DNA from: Acidobacteriota bacterium
Lineage (GTDB): Bacteria > Acidobacteriota > Terriglobia > Terriglobales > Acidobacteriaceae
Assembly: GCA_021781255.1 (NCBI GenBank)
Contig: JAJXXG010000268.1
Location: 1-7,824 of the forward strand
Length of the DNA: 7,824 nt
Direction of reading: 5' to 3'
In this document: positions 1 through 6,590 of the stretch, one piece after another
Numbering within the stretch: the stretch's first letter is position 1
Layout of the letters: each line of letters opens with the position of its first letter
Made by a program: the position numbers and the translations under genes
The notes under the pieces: generated by a model
The model's input: the letters and a program-made list of their open reading frames with translations, nothing else
What the model was told of the DNA's origin: nothing
Database searches by the model: none

Positions 1-340
1 TCCGATCTTTCCGCTTGACAGGAGCAGACGCTGTCATACATGGGCCACGCGGCCTATCCCATGTCTGAAAATCCAGACATGGGGCACCTGTGATCTGGGT
101 GAATTTGCATCCCGAGAACCGGCCACCAGCCGGAAGCGCATTTTGGCGGGGTTTCCTTATTCCGTGATTTTTTGAAGAGAAGGCCGGCGCCATTTCTGTT
201 GTTGCAGCGGTCCACGCCAGGCGCCGTTTTGGTTACCGGCGAAGGCGAACCTGAATCGCGCTACAATTCCGGAATGATCCCCGGCGCACAGAAGAAACCG
301 GATAAAGCTCTGATCTCTCGCCGCGGTCCTGAATCGAGAC
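1..340. other. Intergenic region upstream of the hydroxy-acid oxidase
   Basis: I find no convincing gene here. One forward frame is open from the left edge to about 174, but it reads through the hairpin at 58-83 and its translation resembles no protein family I know. A TACAAT hexamer at 262-267 would be a good -10 element about 73 bases before the oxidase start, but no matching -35 lies 16-18 bases upstream, so the promoter is only a guess. The short reading frames that overlap the oxidase start have no ribosome-binding site and protein-unlike composition. Confidence 0.6.
38..87. repeat. Hairpin with repeated CATGGGGCAC motif
   Basis: CCCATGTCTG (58-67) and CAGACATGGG (74-83) form a perfect 10-bp stem around the six-base loop AAAATC. 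The 11-mer ACATGGGCCAC at 38-48 recurs at 77-87 as ACATGGGGCAC with one mismatch, so the same word occurs twice directly and once inverted within 50 bases. No T run follows, so it is not a standard intrinsic terminator. The design resembles short interspersed palindromic elements; I recall similar GGGGCACC-type words between genes of acidobacteria, but that is memory, not a search. A short frame at 40-93 (ATG to TGA) falls inside the element and is probably spurious. Confidence 0.55.
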
Positions 341-1522
341 ATGCCCATGGCAAACCGCAAGCTGCGTCCTTCTGCCGTTGTCAATATTGAGGATCTTCGC
401 CTGCTGGCGCGGCGAAGGGTACCCCGATCGGTCTTCGACTATCTGGACGGCGGTGCGGACGCCGAAGTGACGCTCGCGGAAAATCTCTGCGCCTTTCGCG
501 ATGCGACTTTTCGCGCGCGCAACGGGGTTGCGGCCTATGGCTGCAAGACCAGCGTGAACGTGCTTGGCCAGGAAATCGCCTTCCCCGCCATCCTGGCTCC
601 CGTAAGCTACATCCGCCTGATGCACCCGGACGGCGAGCCCGGTGTGGCTCGTGCCGCGGGGCAGGCAGGCACCATCTACGCTGTGCCGACCATCTCAGGC
701 CACACGATGGAGGTTGTGAAGGCCGCCGCCACTGGTCCGCTCTGGTACCAGTTGTATTTGATTGGAGGCCGCGCAGCGGCCGAGGGCGCTATTGACCGCG
801 CACGCCGCGCCGGCTACTCCGCTCTGGTGCTGACCATGGATACGCCCGCCTCAGGCAATCGCGAGCGCGACCCGCGGAGCGGCATGAAGGAGTTGCTTGC
901 CCCCGCTCTTCTGCCCAAGGCGCGCTTTCTCCCCGACATAGTCGCCCACCCCCGTTGGCTGGCTTCGTTTTTGCTCGATGGCGGCATTCCAAAGATGGGG
1001 AATGTTGTGATTCCAGGGAAGGGCCCCATGGACCTGGTGGCTGTAGGGCCAGCGCTGTCACACGCCGGAGCGAGCTGGGAAGACCTGCGCTGGATACGTG
1101 AAATGTGGCCGGGGCCGATTGTCGCCAAGGGGGTTCTCAGCAGCGACGATGCCCGGCGCGCAGTGGATGAAGGCGCTGCCGCAGTCGTGGTTTCAAACCA
1201 CGGCGGACGGCAGTTGGACTGTGTCTCTGCGTCGCTGCGCGCGCTGCCTGAGGTTGTGGAGGCCGTCGGCAGCCAGGTCGAAATCCTGATGGACGGCGGC
1301 GTTCGCCGGGGCGCGGATATCGCCAAGGCGCTTTGCCTGGGCGCGCGCGCGGTGATGATCGGGCGGGCTTACGCGTATGGGCTTGCTGCCGCGGGAGAGG
1401 CGGGAATTGCGCACGCCATCAAGATCCTGAAAGACGACCTCAGTCTTACCCTCACCCTGCTTGGGTGTCCTTCGGTCGATGCGCTGGACAGATCGTATCT
1501 TGGTTCCCTGGAGCGCAGATAA
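341..1522 (+). CDS. FMN-dependent alpha-hydroxy-acid oxidase/dehydrogenase (LldD/glycolate oxidase family)
   Basis: This flavoprotein oxidises a 2-hydroxy acid (lactate or glycolate type) to the 2-oxo acid, using FMN in a TIM barrel. At 393 residues it has the usual family length. The family's active-site residues can be placed: Tyr34 in FDYLDGGAD, Tyr139 in WYQLY, Asp167 in LTMDTP, Lys263 in VAKGVL, and the catalytic pair His287 and Arg290 in SNHGGRQLD. The phosphate-binding end is DGGVRRGADIAKALCLGARA (318-337) followed by GRAYAYGLAAAGEAGI. The segment HPRWLASFLLDGG (203-215) is typical of bacterial lactate dehydrogenases of this group. Arg290 argues against MftD, the mycofactocin enzyme, where I recall an Asn at this place. 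The substrate cannot be fixed from sequence. The start at 341 has no strong Shine-Dalgarno, and the ATG at 347 is equally possible. It converges on the regulator gene downstream. Confidence 0.93.
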   Translation: MPMANRKLRPSAVVNIEDLRLLARRRVPRSVFDYLDGGADAEVTLAENLCAFRDATFRARNGVAAYGCKTSVNVLGQEIAFPAILAPVSYIRLMHPDGEPGVARAAGQAGTIYAVPTISGHTMEVVKAAATGPLWYQLYLIGGRAAAEGAIDRARRAGYSALVLTMDTPASGNRERDPRSGMKELLAPALLPKARFLPDIVAHPRWLASFLLDGGIPKMGNVVIPGKGPMDLVAVGPALSHAGASWEDLRWIREMWPGPIVAKGVLSSDDARRAVDEGAAAVVVSNHGGRQLDCVSASLRALPEVVEAVGSQVEILMDGGVRRGADIAKALCLGARAVMIGRAYAYGLAAAGEAGIAHAIKILKDDLSLTLTLLGCPSVDALDRSYLGSLERR

Positions 1523-1537
1523 GCCGGCGCGTGGAAG

Positions 1538-1563
1538 CTCCGACTTTGGCGCAATGCGCGGAG
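1538..1563. terminator. Possible hairpin between convergent genes
   Basis: In the 95-base gap between the convergent oxidase and regulator genes, CTCC (1538-1541) plus GCGC (1549-1552) can pair with GCGC (1556-1559) plus GGAG (1560-1563). This leaves a seven-base bulge and a three-base AAT loop. There is no T run on either side, so a termination role is only suggested by position. Confidence 0.22.
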
Positions 1564-1617
1564 AGAGATGGACTAGCCCGGAAAGATCGCTTCAGGTTGC
1601 CCGTACCGCTTTCAAGC

Positions 1618-2154
1618 TCAGCTCTTCCCGTCCAGCACATCGCGCAGCGCAAAGCTGGTTTCAAGCCGAATGACGCCTGGTAAACGCGAGAGCTCATTCT
1701 GGTGCAGGCGATTGTAATCGTCGATTCCGGCTACGCGAGCCACCAGAATGTAGTCGTATTGGCCGGCCAGCAAGTGGCAGCTTACGATGTCGTGGCAGTG
1801 GCGCACGGCGGCCTCGAAGGCAGCAAGGACCGAGGCGGACTGGCGCTCCAGCGTGATGCGGATGTAAACCGTCATGTGTTTGCCGAGCAGACGATCGTCG
1901 ATGAGAGCGCGGTAACCGCGGATGGCGCCCACCGCCTCCAGTGCGAGAATGCGCCGCGAAGCGGCAGATGCCGACAAGCCCACCGCATCGCCCACCTCAT
2001 AGTTCGTGGCCCGCCCATGGCGCACCAGATAGCGCAGGATGGCAGCATCCAACTCGTCCAGGCCGGCCGCGGCAGCTGCGATGGCATCAGCTTCCTGAGG
2101 CACATCGGATGATCTTTGCTCTAGATCGACATTCTGATCACGTTTCATTCCCAT
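1618..2154 (-). CDS. Lrp/AsnC-family transcriptional regulator, probable regulator of ald
   Basis: A DNA-binding feast/famine regulator of 178 residues. Residues about 32-86 carry the AsnC-type winged helix-turn-helix, beginning LDELDAAILRYLVRHGRAT with recognition-helix region VGLSASAASRRILALE. Residues about 95-172 form the RAM ligand-binding and oligomerisation domain, with GQYDYILVARV (131-141) and LPGVIRLETSFALRDVL (158-174). The N-terminal 30 residues are an alanine-rich extension beyond the usual family start, so the true start may be a later codon. ATG codons stand at residues 1 and 3, and neither has a clear Shine-Dalgarno. It is divergent from alanine dehydrogenase across 200 bases, the arrangement of aldR and ald in mycobacteria, so alanine-responsive control of ald and of itself is the natural inference. 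The ligand and the direction of control are not visible. Confidence 0.93.
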   Translation of the reverse strand: MGMKRDQNVDLEQRSSDVPQEADAIAAAAAGLDELDAAILRYLVRHGRATNYEVGDAVGLSASAASRRILALEAVGAIRGYRALIDDRLLGKHMTVYIRITLERQSASVLAAFEAAVRHCHDIVSCHLLAGQYDYILVARVAGIDDYNRLHQNELSRLPGVIRLETSFALRDVLDGKS

Positions 2155-2171
2155 TCAGTTGTTTTATCACA

Positions 2172-2198
2172 ATATTTGCATACATTGGAAGCAATTAT
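2172..2198. promoter_or_regulatory. Candidate operator: imperfect inverted repeat
   Basis: ATATTTGC (2172-2179) and GCAATTAT (2191-2198) are inverted copies matching at 7 of 8 positions, separated by 11 bases, giving about 19 bp from centre to centre, close to two helical turns. The site lies in the AT-rich part of the divergent region, 17 bases before the regulator start. Lrp/AsnC proteins bind degenerate AT-rich palindromes, so it is a reasonable autoregulatory and ald-control site. This is inferred from position and symmetry only. Confidence 0.35.
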
Positions 2199-2288
2199 CG
2201 CTGTAAGCTGCTTTTCAGCCGGGAACCAGGGACGGCGCGCACCGATACAAGCCCTCGCCGCCGTACGGATCGTGGTTCGCGGTTTTCC

Positions 2289-2315
2289 GGGCAGTGGCCC
2301 TGCCCAGGGAGGGCA
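2289..2315 (+). promoter_or_regulatory. Two mutually exclusive hairpins in the ald leader
   Basis: GGGCAG (2289-2294) can pair perfectly with CTGCCC (2300-2305) around the loop TGGCC. Alternatively TGCCC (2301-2305) can pair perfectly with GGGCA (2311-2315) around AGGGA. The shared CTGCCC strand cannot do both. The second hairpin buries the purine run AGGGAGGG (2306-2313), which sits as a Shine-Dalgarno five bases before the ATG of the tiny frame at 2319. The geometry would suit translational or attenuation control of ald, but GC-rich leaders form such pairings by chance and no terminator T run is present. Confidence 0.3.
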
Positions 2316-2318
2316 AAC

Positions 2319-2342
2319 ATGAGCGGAAACCAGCCCGCTTGA
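2319..2342 (+). CDS. Possible seven-codon leader peptide before ald
   Basis: An ATG at 2319 opens a frame of seven codons (MSGNQPA) with AGGGAGGG at 2306-2313 as an apparent Shine-Dalgarno. Its TGA stop (2340-2342) directly abuts the GGAG (2343-2346) that serves ald, so a ribosome finishing this frame would sit on the ald initiation region. This permits translational coupling. The last sense codon before the stop is alanine, but there is no run of alanine codons as in classical attenuators. It may equally be a chance frame. Confidence 0.22.
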   Translation: MSGNQPA

Positions 2343-2354
2343 GGAGAAGCAATC

Positions 2355-3470
2355 ATGATCGTCGGCGTTCCAAAAGAGATTAAAGACAACGAAGCCCGCG
2401 TAGGCGTTACCCCGGCGGGCGTAAAGGCGCTTGCCGAGGCCGGTCATACCGTGCTGGTTGAAACCCAGGCTGGCGCGCAGTCCGGCTTCAACGATTCTGA
2501 ATACCAGAATGCCGGCGCGGAGATCGTGGGCGACGCCGGATATGTGTGGAGCAAGTCAGAGATGGTGGTGAAGGTCAAGGAGCCTATCGAATCGGAGTAC
2601 GTGTACTTCCGCGAGGGCCTTGTGCTATTCACCTATTTGCACCTTGCGCCGCTGCCGGTTCTTACGGACAAGCTGCTGGAAACGAAAATGATCGGCATCG
2701 CCTACGAGACCGTGCGCGACCGGCAGGGAACTCTGCCCCTGCTGATGCCCATGAGCGAAGTGGCGGGGCGGATGAGCGTGCAGGTAGGCGCGAGCTGCCT
2801 CGAAAGAGAGCGCGGAGGGCGCGGCATTCTGCTGGGCGGAGTGCCGGGTGTGCCGCCGGCGCACGTGACCATTCTGGGCGGCGGTGTGGTGGGCACCAAT
2901 GCAGCGCGAATCGCGCTTGGTTTCGGCGCCAAAACCACGCTCATTGACGTGAACCTGAACCGACTGCGCGAGCTGGACGATATTTTCGGCGGGCGTCTCT
3001 ATACCCTGGCCTCGAACAGTTACAACATCGCCCAGGCCACGCGCGAGGCAGACCTGGTGATCGGCGGCGTGCTGATTCCCGGCGCCACTGCTCCCAAGCT
3101 GGTGACGCGCGCCATGGTGGCCCAGATGAAAAAAGGCGCGGTGATTGTGGACGTTGCCATCGACCAGGGTGGCTGCGTGGAGACGGCGCGGCCCACTTCG
3201 CATTCCAATCCCAGTTTTGTGGTCGATGGCGTGGTGCACTACTGCGTGACCAACATGCCGGGCGCGGTGCCGCACACCTCAACTCTTGCGCTCACCAATT
3301 CCACATTTTCCTACGTGCTGCGCCTGGCCAGCCTGGGCGCGCGCGCAGCGCTCAAGCAGGATGCAGGACTGGCCGAGGGGCTGAATACCTGGCTGGGCAC
3401 GCTCACGCATCGCGGCGTGGCCGAGAGCCAGCACCGGGCGTGGACGGCCGCGGCAAGCGTGATTGCCTGA
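2355..3470 (+). CDS. ald: Alanine dehydrogenase
   Basis: Catalyses reversible NAD-dependent oxidative deamination of L-alanine to pyruvate and ammonia in the cytoplasm; family members usually work as hexamers. The 371-residue length is standard. The known functional residues fall at the classical numbers: Arg15 in NEARVGVTP, Lys75 in VKVKEP, His96 in YLHLAP and Asp270 in DVAIDQGG. The NAD-binding Rossmann fold shows GGGVVG at 175-180 and the acidic residue Asp198 at the end of the second strand. The C-terminal signature [15 protein letters not shown] (296-310) is typical of Ald. The start is secure: GGAG at 2343-2346 lies eight bases before the ATG. The divergent Lrp-type gene is its likely regulator, and the leader may add translational control. 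glpD follows on the same strand, so the two may be co-transcribed. Confidence 0.97.
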   Translation: MIVGVPKEIKDNEARVGVTPAGVKALAEAGHTVLVETQAGAQSGFNDSEYQNAGAEIVGDAGYVWSKSEMVVKVKEPIESEYVYFREGLVLFTYLHLAPLPVLTDKLLETKMIGIAYETVRDRQGTLPLLMPMSEVAGRMSVQVGASCLERERGGRGILLGGVPGVPPAHVTILGGGVVGTNAARIALGFGAKTTLIDVNLNRLRELDDIFGGRLYTLASNSYNIAQATREADLVIGGVLIPGATAPKLVTRAMVAQMKKGAVIVDVAIDQGGCVETARPTSHSNPSFVVDGVVHYCVTNMPGAVPHTSTLALTNSTFSYVLRLASLGARAALKQDAGLAEGLNTWLGTLTHRGVAESQHRAWTAAASVIA

Positions 3471-3504
3471 TTCAGCTTTAGGCCTCGTGTTGTTTCACGT
3501 CACC

Positions 3505-3513
3505 AGGAAAGGA
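3505..3513 (+). promoter_or_regulatory. Ribosome-binding site that fixes the glpD start
   Basis: AGGAAAGGA at 3505-3513 stands nine bases before the GTG at 3523. The frame stays open upstream to a TTG at 3463 inside the end of ald, but that stretch has no Shine-Dalgarno and its translation does not match the GlpD N-terminus. Starting at 3523 puts the dinucleotide-binding GGGATG at residues 24-29, as expected for the family. Confidence 0.75.
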
Positions 3514-3522
3514 CGTGCGGAC

Positions 3523-5106
3523 GTGAACTCGCGCAGCGAAATTCTGAGGCAACTCTGCGTCAATCCGCAGCCGTGGGACGTGCTGGTGATCGGAGGCGGG
3601 GCCACCGGCCTGGGCGCCGCTGTGGAAGCGGCGTCCCGCGGCTATCGCACGCTGCTCGTCGAGCGCTCCGACTTCGCCAAGGAAACCTCAAGCCGCAGCA
3701 CCAAGCTGGTGCATGGCGGGGTTCGCTATCTGGAGGAAATGAACCTGACGCTGGTTCTCGACGCTTTGCGCGAGCGCGGGCACATGCTGCGCAACGCTCC
3801 GCATCTGGTTCACGATCTCTGCTTCGTAGTCCCGGCTTACAGTTATCTTTCACTTCCTTACTATGGCGTGGGGCTCAAAGTCTATGAGGAGCTATCCGGC
3901 CGTCTCTCACTCGGCCGGTCGAAGCTGCTCTCGCGCGCGACCACGCTCGAAAAGCTGCCGGGAATTAAAAGCGACGGCCTGCGCGGCGGCATTCTCTACC
4001 ACGACGGCCAGTTTGACGATGCCCGCTATGCCATCGCGCTGTTGCGAACCTTGCAGGATCTCGGCGGAACGGCCGTCAATTATGTAGAAGCCACCGGGCT
4101 GATCGAGCGCGGCGGCAAGATCATCGGAGTTCAGGTGCGCGATTGCGAAGAGGGCGCCGTCTTCGATGTGCCGGCGAAGGCGGTCATCAATGCCTGCGGA
4201 GTGCACGCCGAGGACACTCTTGCGCTCGATGCCAGTCAACACAGCGGCCGCCAGCGCGCACCGCTCCTGGCCATCAGCCAGGGATCGCATTTCGTTTTGC
4301 CGCGCTCCTTTCTGCCCGGCGATACCGCGCTCATGATTCCCAGGACGGCCGATGGCCGTGTCCTGTTCGCCATCCCCTGGCACAACGCGCTCCTCGTCGG
4401 CACCACCGACGTACCGGTCGAATCCAAATCCCCTGAGCCGCGCGCGCTGCCTGAAGAAAAGAAATTTCTGCGCGACTATATCGCCCGTTACCTGGGCCGC
4501 GCCCCGCGCCCTGAAGAGATTCTCAGCGTGTGGTCGGGGCTGCGCCCGCTGGTCCGCAAACCCGGCGTGGCAACCCAAAAACTTTCTCGCGACCATACGA
4601 TTCTGGTTTCGCCTTCAGGGCTCATTACTGTTACTGGCGGCAAGTGGACCACCTACCGCCGCATGGGACAGGACGCCATCGATCGCGCCGCGCAGGTTGC
4701 CGCACTGCCCAAAGCCCGGTCGCGGACGCTGGAGCTGAAGCTGCACGGCTGGACAGGGGACGCGACCACAGCAAACTCGGCGTGGGACAGCGTGTACGGA
4801 TCCGATCTTGCGGCGCTTCGCGCTCTTTCGTCGCAGGATGCGAGCCTGGACGCTCTGCTGCACCCGCGCCTGCCCTTCCGGCTGCGCGAGGTGGTTTGGG
4901 CGGCAAGACATGAAATGGCGCGCACGGTCGAAGACGTGCTTGCCCGGCGCACGCGCGCTCTGTTCCTGGATGCGCGCGCCGCCATTGAAGCTGCGCCCAC
5001 GGTCGCCGACCTTCTGGCGCGCGAGTTGCACCGGAGCGAGGCCTGGGCAGCAAACGATCTGCAAGCTTTCAAGGAAATCGCAAAAGGCTATATCTACCAG
5101 GAGTGA
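3523..5106 (+). CDS. glpD: Aerobic glycerol-3-phosphate dehydrogenase, FAD-dependent
   Basis: Oxidises sn-glycerol 3-phosphate to dihydroxyacetone phosphate at the inner face of the cytoplasmic membrane and passes electrons to quinone. With the GTG start the protein has 527 residues, normal for GlpD. It opens with the FAD-binding motif WDVLVIGGGATGLGAAVEAA (18-37), then ERSDFAKETSSRSTKLVHGG and HGGVRYLE with Arg68-Tyr69, matching the substrate-binding Arg-Tyr of E. coli GlpD. Further family marks are SGLRPL (338-343), TVTGGKWTTYR with Lys374, and the alpha-helical C-terminal domain with VVWAARHEMARTVEDVLARR, which is typical of DAO_C. It lies 52 bases after ald with no clear terminator between, so joint transcription is plausible. 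No glpK or glpF is in view, so glycerol import and phosphorylation must be encoded elsewhere, or the substrate comes from lipid turnover. Confidence 0.96.
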   Translation: MNSRSEILRQLCVNPQPWDVLVIGGGATGLGAAVEAASRGYRTLLVERSDFAKETSSRSTKLVHGGVRYLEEMNLTLVLDALRERGHMLRNAPHLVHDLCFVVPAYSYLSLPYYGVGLKVYEELSGRLSLGRSKLLSRATTLEKLPGIKSDGLRGGILYHDGQFDDARYAIALLRTLQDLGGTAVNYVEATGLIERGGKIIGVQVRDCEEGAVFDVPAKAVINACGVHAEDTLALDASQHSGRQRAPLLAISQGSHFVLPRSFLPGDTALMIPRTADGRVLFAIPWHNALLVGTTDVPVESKSPEPRALPEEKKFLRDYIARYLGRAPRPEEILSVWSGLRPLVRKPGVATQKLSRDHTILVSPSGLITVTGGKWTTYRRMGQDAIDRAAQVAALPKARSRTLELKLHGWTGDATTANSAWDSVYGSDLAALRALSSQDASLDALLHPRLPFRLREVVWAARHEMARTVEDVLARRTRALFLDARAAIEAAPTVADLLARELHRSEAWAANDLQAFKEIAKGYIYQE

Positions 5107-5118
5107 GAGGCCACGCGG

Positions 5119-5136
5119 CGCTTCGCGATGCGAGCG
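5119..5136. terminator. Possible bidirectional terminator hairpin
   Basis: The gap between the convergent glpD and lipid-kinase genes is only 30 bases. It contains CGCTTCGC (5119-5126) facing GCGAGCG (5130-5136) across a GAT loop, seven GC-rich pairs with one bulged T. The mirror-like stem would end transcripts from both sides, but there is no T run, so any role is inferred from position and symmetry. Confidence 0.35.
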
Positions 5137-6099
5137 TCACGGTTGCACACCGGGAGGGACGAGCAGTGTGAGCGAGTGGGGCACGACCTCAAGGCGGACA
5201 GGCAAAGAGCCCAAGACCTCCCCATCCGCTTCCACAAAGATGGGCTTTGCTGAGCCATTGCGTGCGCGGCACTCGACCGAGGATGCTTCTACCAGTTCGA
5301 TTTCACGAGAGAAGGTGTGGCGCCCGGCCATCACCGCAAGAAGAAACCTGAGATAGCTCAGGCGGCTGCGCGTGGCGAAGGCCACCAGATTCAGGCTGCC
5401 GTTGCGCAAACTGGCCCCCGGAGCGAGTTCGCGCAGAACGCCGCCAAACGAACGCACCCGCACCGCCAGCAACTGCGAAACATCGGCGACGCGCGCGCCT
5501 CCGTTTCCATTGGCCGTGAAGGCTGCCTGAAATAGAGGAAACGAGTCCGTAGCCCAGATGCGAGTAGCTTCAAAGATATAGAGTATGTAGCCAAGCCGCC
5601 GCTTGAGCCGCACGTCCAGGCGCGACATCAACAGGGCATCGGCGCCGATTCCCGCCGCGACAACAAAGTAGCGTGAACCTTGATCGCCGGCGCTGTCGCG
5701 GTAGTGGACGCGCCCCACGGAAACTCGTGCCGGCCTGGCGTCGAGCAGCTTGCGCGCCACCCGATCCGGTCTCCCGATCAATCCCAGATCCGATGCCAGG
5801 GCATTCGCCGTGCCCAGCGGAATAACGCCCAGTGTGATCTCGGTTCCCACCAGGCTCTGCACGATTTCGTGCACGGTGCCGTCGCCGCCGCAGGCCAGGA
5901 TCGTGTCGTAACCGTCACGGACGGCCTGTTGCGCATGAACGGTGGCGTCGCCTGCTTCCCTGGTGACGAACGCCTCGGCTTCTACGCCCGCCGAGCGGAA
6001 GACCGCCAGAGCATCCTCAACGGCCGCCGTCCGCCGCGCGGAAATCTGTCCTGAAGCCGGGTTGTAAATGAGCGCCACGCGGCGCATTGCGGGTTTCAC
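5137..6099 (-). CDS. Diacylglycerol kinase family lipid kinase (DgkB/YegS/BmrU type)
   Basis: A soluble lipid kinase of the DAGK catalytic family that phosphorylates diacylglycerol or a related lipid with ATP, feeding phosphatidic acid back into phospholipid synthesis. The 320 residues are normal. Motifs in order: YNPASG (12-17) in the first strand, the nucleotide-binding loop ACGGDGTVHE (69-78), IPLGTANALASDLGL (93-107), the glycine-rich AAGIGADAL (148-156), and VEADGEVLG (289-297), whose DGE supplies the catalytic acid in characterised members. The C-terminal half has the beta-sandwich pattern of the family. The start is uncertain: the longest form begins with GTG at 6099, with CAGGA 12 bases upstream, whereas the ATG at 6087 gives the more typical MRRVALIYNP start. 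It converges with glpD. A role in membrane lipid recycling fits, but the exact lipid cannot be told. Confidence 0.92.
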   Translation of the reverse strand: MKPAMRRVALIYNPASGQISARRTAAVEDALAVFRSAGVEAEAFVTREAGDATVHAQQAVRDGYDTILACGGDGTVHEIVQSLVGTEITLGVIPLGTANALASDLGLIGRPDRVARKLLDARPARVSVGRVHYRDSAGDQGSRYFVVAAGIGADALLMSRLDVRLKRRLGYILYIFEATRIWATDSFPLFQAAFTANGNGGARVADVSQLLAVRVRSFGGVLRELAPGASLRNGSLNLVAFATRSRLSYLRFLLAVMAGRHTFSREIELVEASSVECRARNGSAKPIFVEADGEVLGSLPVRLEVVPHSLTLLVPPGVQP

Positions 6100-6148
6100 T
6101 TAAGCGATTGGTCCTGCCTGGCGAAGATACCTTCCGGGCACACTGGGC

Positions 6149-6154
6149 TATCAT
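6149..6154 (+). promoter_or_regulatory. Possible -10 element before the short frame at 6199
   Basis: TATCAT at 6149-6154 lies 45 bases before the ATG at 6199, a suitable distance for a promoter of that frame. No convincing -35 is seen 16-18 bases upstream. The extended word GCTATCAT recurs at 6565-6572. Confidence 0.2.
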
Positions 6155-6198
6155 CGCAGATTTGAACCCGAGGCGCACAACCTTTTCAGGAGATACGA

Positions 6199-6255
6199 AT
6201 GACTGTAAGTGTTCCCCATCAAACCTTTAACGAGGCGGCCCAGGCTGGTAAATAA
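6199..6255 (+). CDS. Short reading frame with strong ribosome-binding site, perhaps a truncated gene start
   Basis: An ATG at 6199 is preceded by AGGAG (6188-6192) with a six-base spacer, the best Shine-Dalgarno in the window together with that of ald. The frame codes for only 18 residues (MTVSVPHQTFNEAAQAGK) and stops at 6253-6255. It looks like the beginning of an ordinary cytoplasmic protein that has been cut short. The pattern FNExxxAGK is vaguely like the N-terminus of some TrpE proteins, but 18 residues are far too few to assign. A real small peptide or a leader cannot be excluded. It is divergent from the lipid-kinase gene. Confidence 0.3.
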   Translation: MTVSVPHQTFNEAAQAGK

Positions 6256-6286
6256 CCCGGCAATGACGACCCAATTCGGAGTTCAA

Positions 6287-6535
6287 ATGGCAGGTTTCAC
6301 GCAGCCCATGCCGCCGGAAGTCTGCGTCGGGAATGTGAAGCCCTTCCGCTTTACTGCTGAAAACGGCAAGTTTGGCGTCATCTTCAACCGGCTGAATCCG
6401 GCGATGACAGATTCTCGCTCATCAAGCGGCCCTTTCCAATCAATGAGTTATCAACACAGCGGAGCCCTATCGCCAGCCCCCGGGCGTACCCCAAAAGTGA
6501 TAGAGCCGGGGTTACCAGAGAGACGACTCCGGTAA
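6287..6535 (+). pseudogene. Coding-like stretch of unknown origin, possible gene relic
   Basis: From the ATG at 6287, with GGAG at 6278-6281 five bases before it, a frame of 82 codons runs to 6535. Its first half, with PMPPEVCVGNVKPFRFTA and ENGKFGVIFNRLNPAMTD, looks like real protein, and by hand count about 70 percent of its codons up to about 6410 end in G or C, like the true genes nearby. The second half loses this character. I recognise no family. It may be a fragment of the same lost gene whose start remains at 6199, or a short orphan gene. Confidence 0.2.
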
Positions 6536-6590
6536 CGAAGCAGGCTTTATCTCGCGTGGATTTTGCTATCATGTGAACTCTTCGGAGCCT

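Larger units (their letters stand above)
2155..2354. promoter_or_regulatory. Divergent control region between the Lrp-type regulator and ald
   Basis: The regulator-proximal part (about 2155-2200) is clearly AT-rich against the GC-rich surroundings and should hold the promoters and operator of both genes. The ald-proximal part is GC-rich and can fold. I could not identify convincing paired -35 and -10 hexamers for either gene. Separate entries describe the inverted repeat, the alternative hairpins and the tiny reading frame. Confidence 0.6.

Noticed and set aside
233..625. Antisense frame of 130 codons overlapping the oxidase start
   Set aside because: It lies opposite a well-supported oxidase gene, has no ribosome-binding site, and its translation is not protein-like.
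2205..2290. Glycine-riboswitch possibility before ald
   Set aside because: Only a CACCGA word is shared; the purine-rich conserved core of the aptamer is missing.
2625..3275. Antisense frame of 216 codons inside ald
   Set aside because: A histidine- and arginine-rich shadow of a GC-rich gene; ald is certain from its catalytic residues.
3907..4596. Antisense frame of 229 codons inside glpD
   Set aside because: A shadow frame opposite a confirmed FAD enzyme, with no domain or ribosome-binding site.
6155..6172. tRNA T-arm-like GGGTTCAAATC on the reverse strand
   Set aside because: The flanking bases do not form the T stem, and no acceptor stem or anticodon arm is present.
6438..6450. Match to the IHF consensus WATCAANNNNTTR and, next to it, a DnaA-box-like TTATCAACA
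   Set aside because: The IHF pattern is short enough to be expected by chance with appreciable probability in this length, and the DnaA-like word has a mismatch and no further copies, so no origin is implied.
6384..6572. Reverse-strand frame of 62 codons with a hydrophobic stretch
   Set aside because: Only a weak ribosome-binding site and no family resemblance; the hydrophobic run is short and could be chance.
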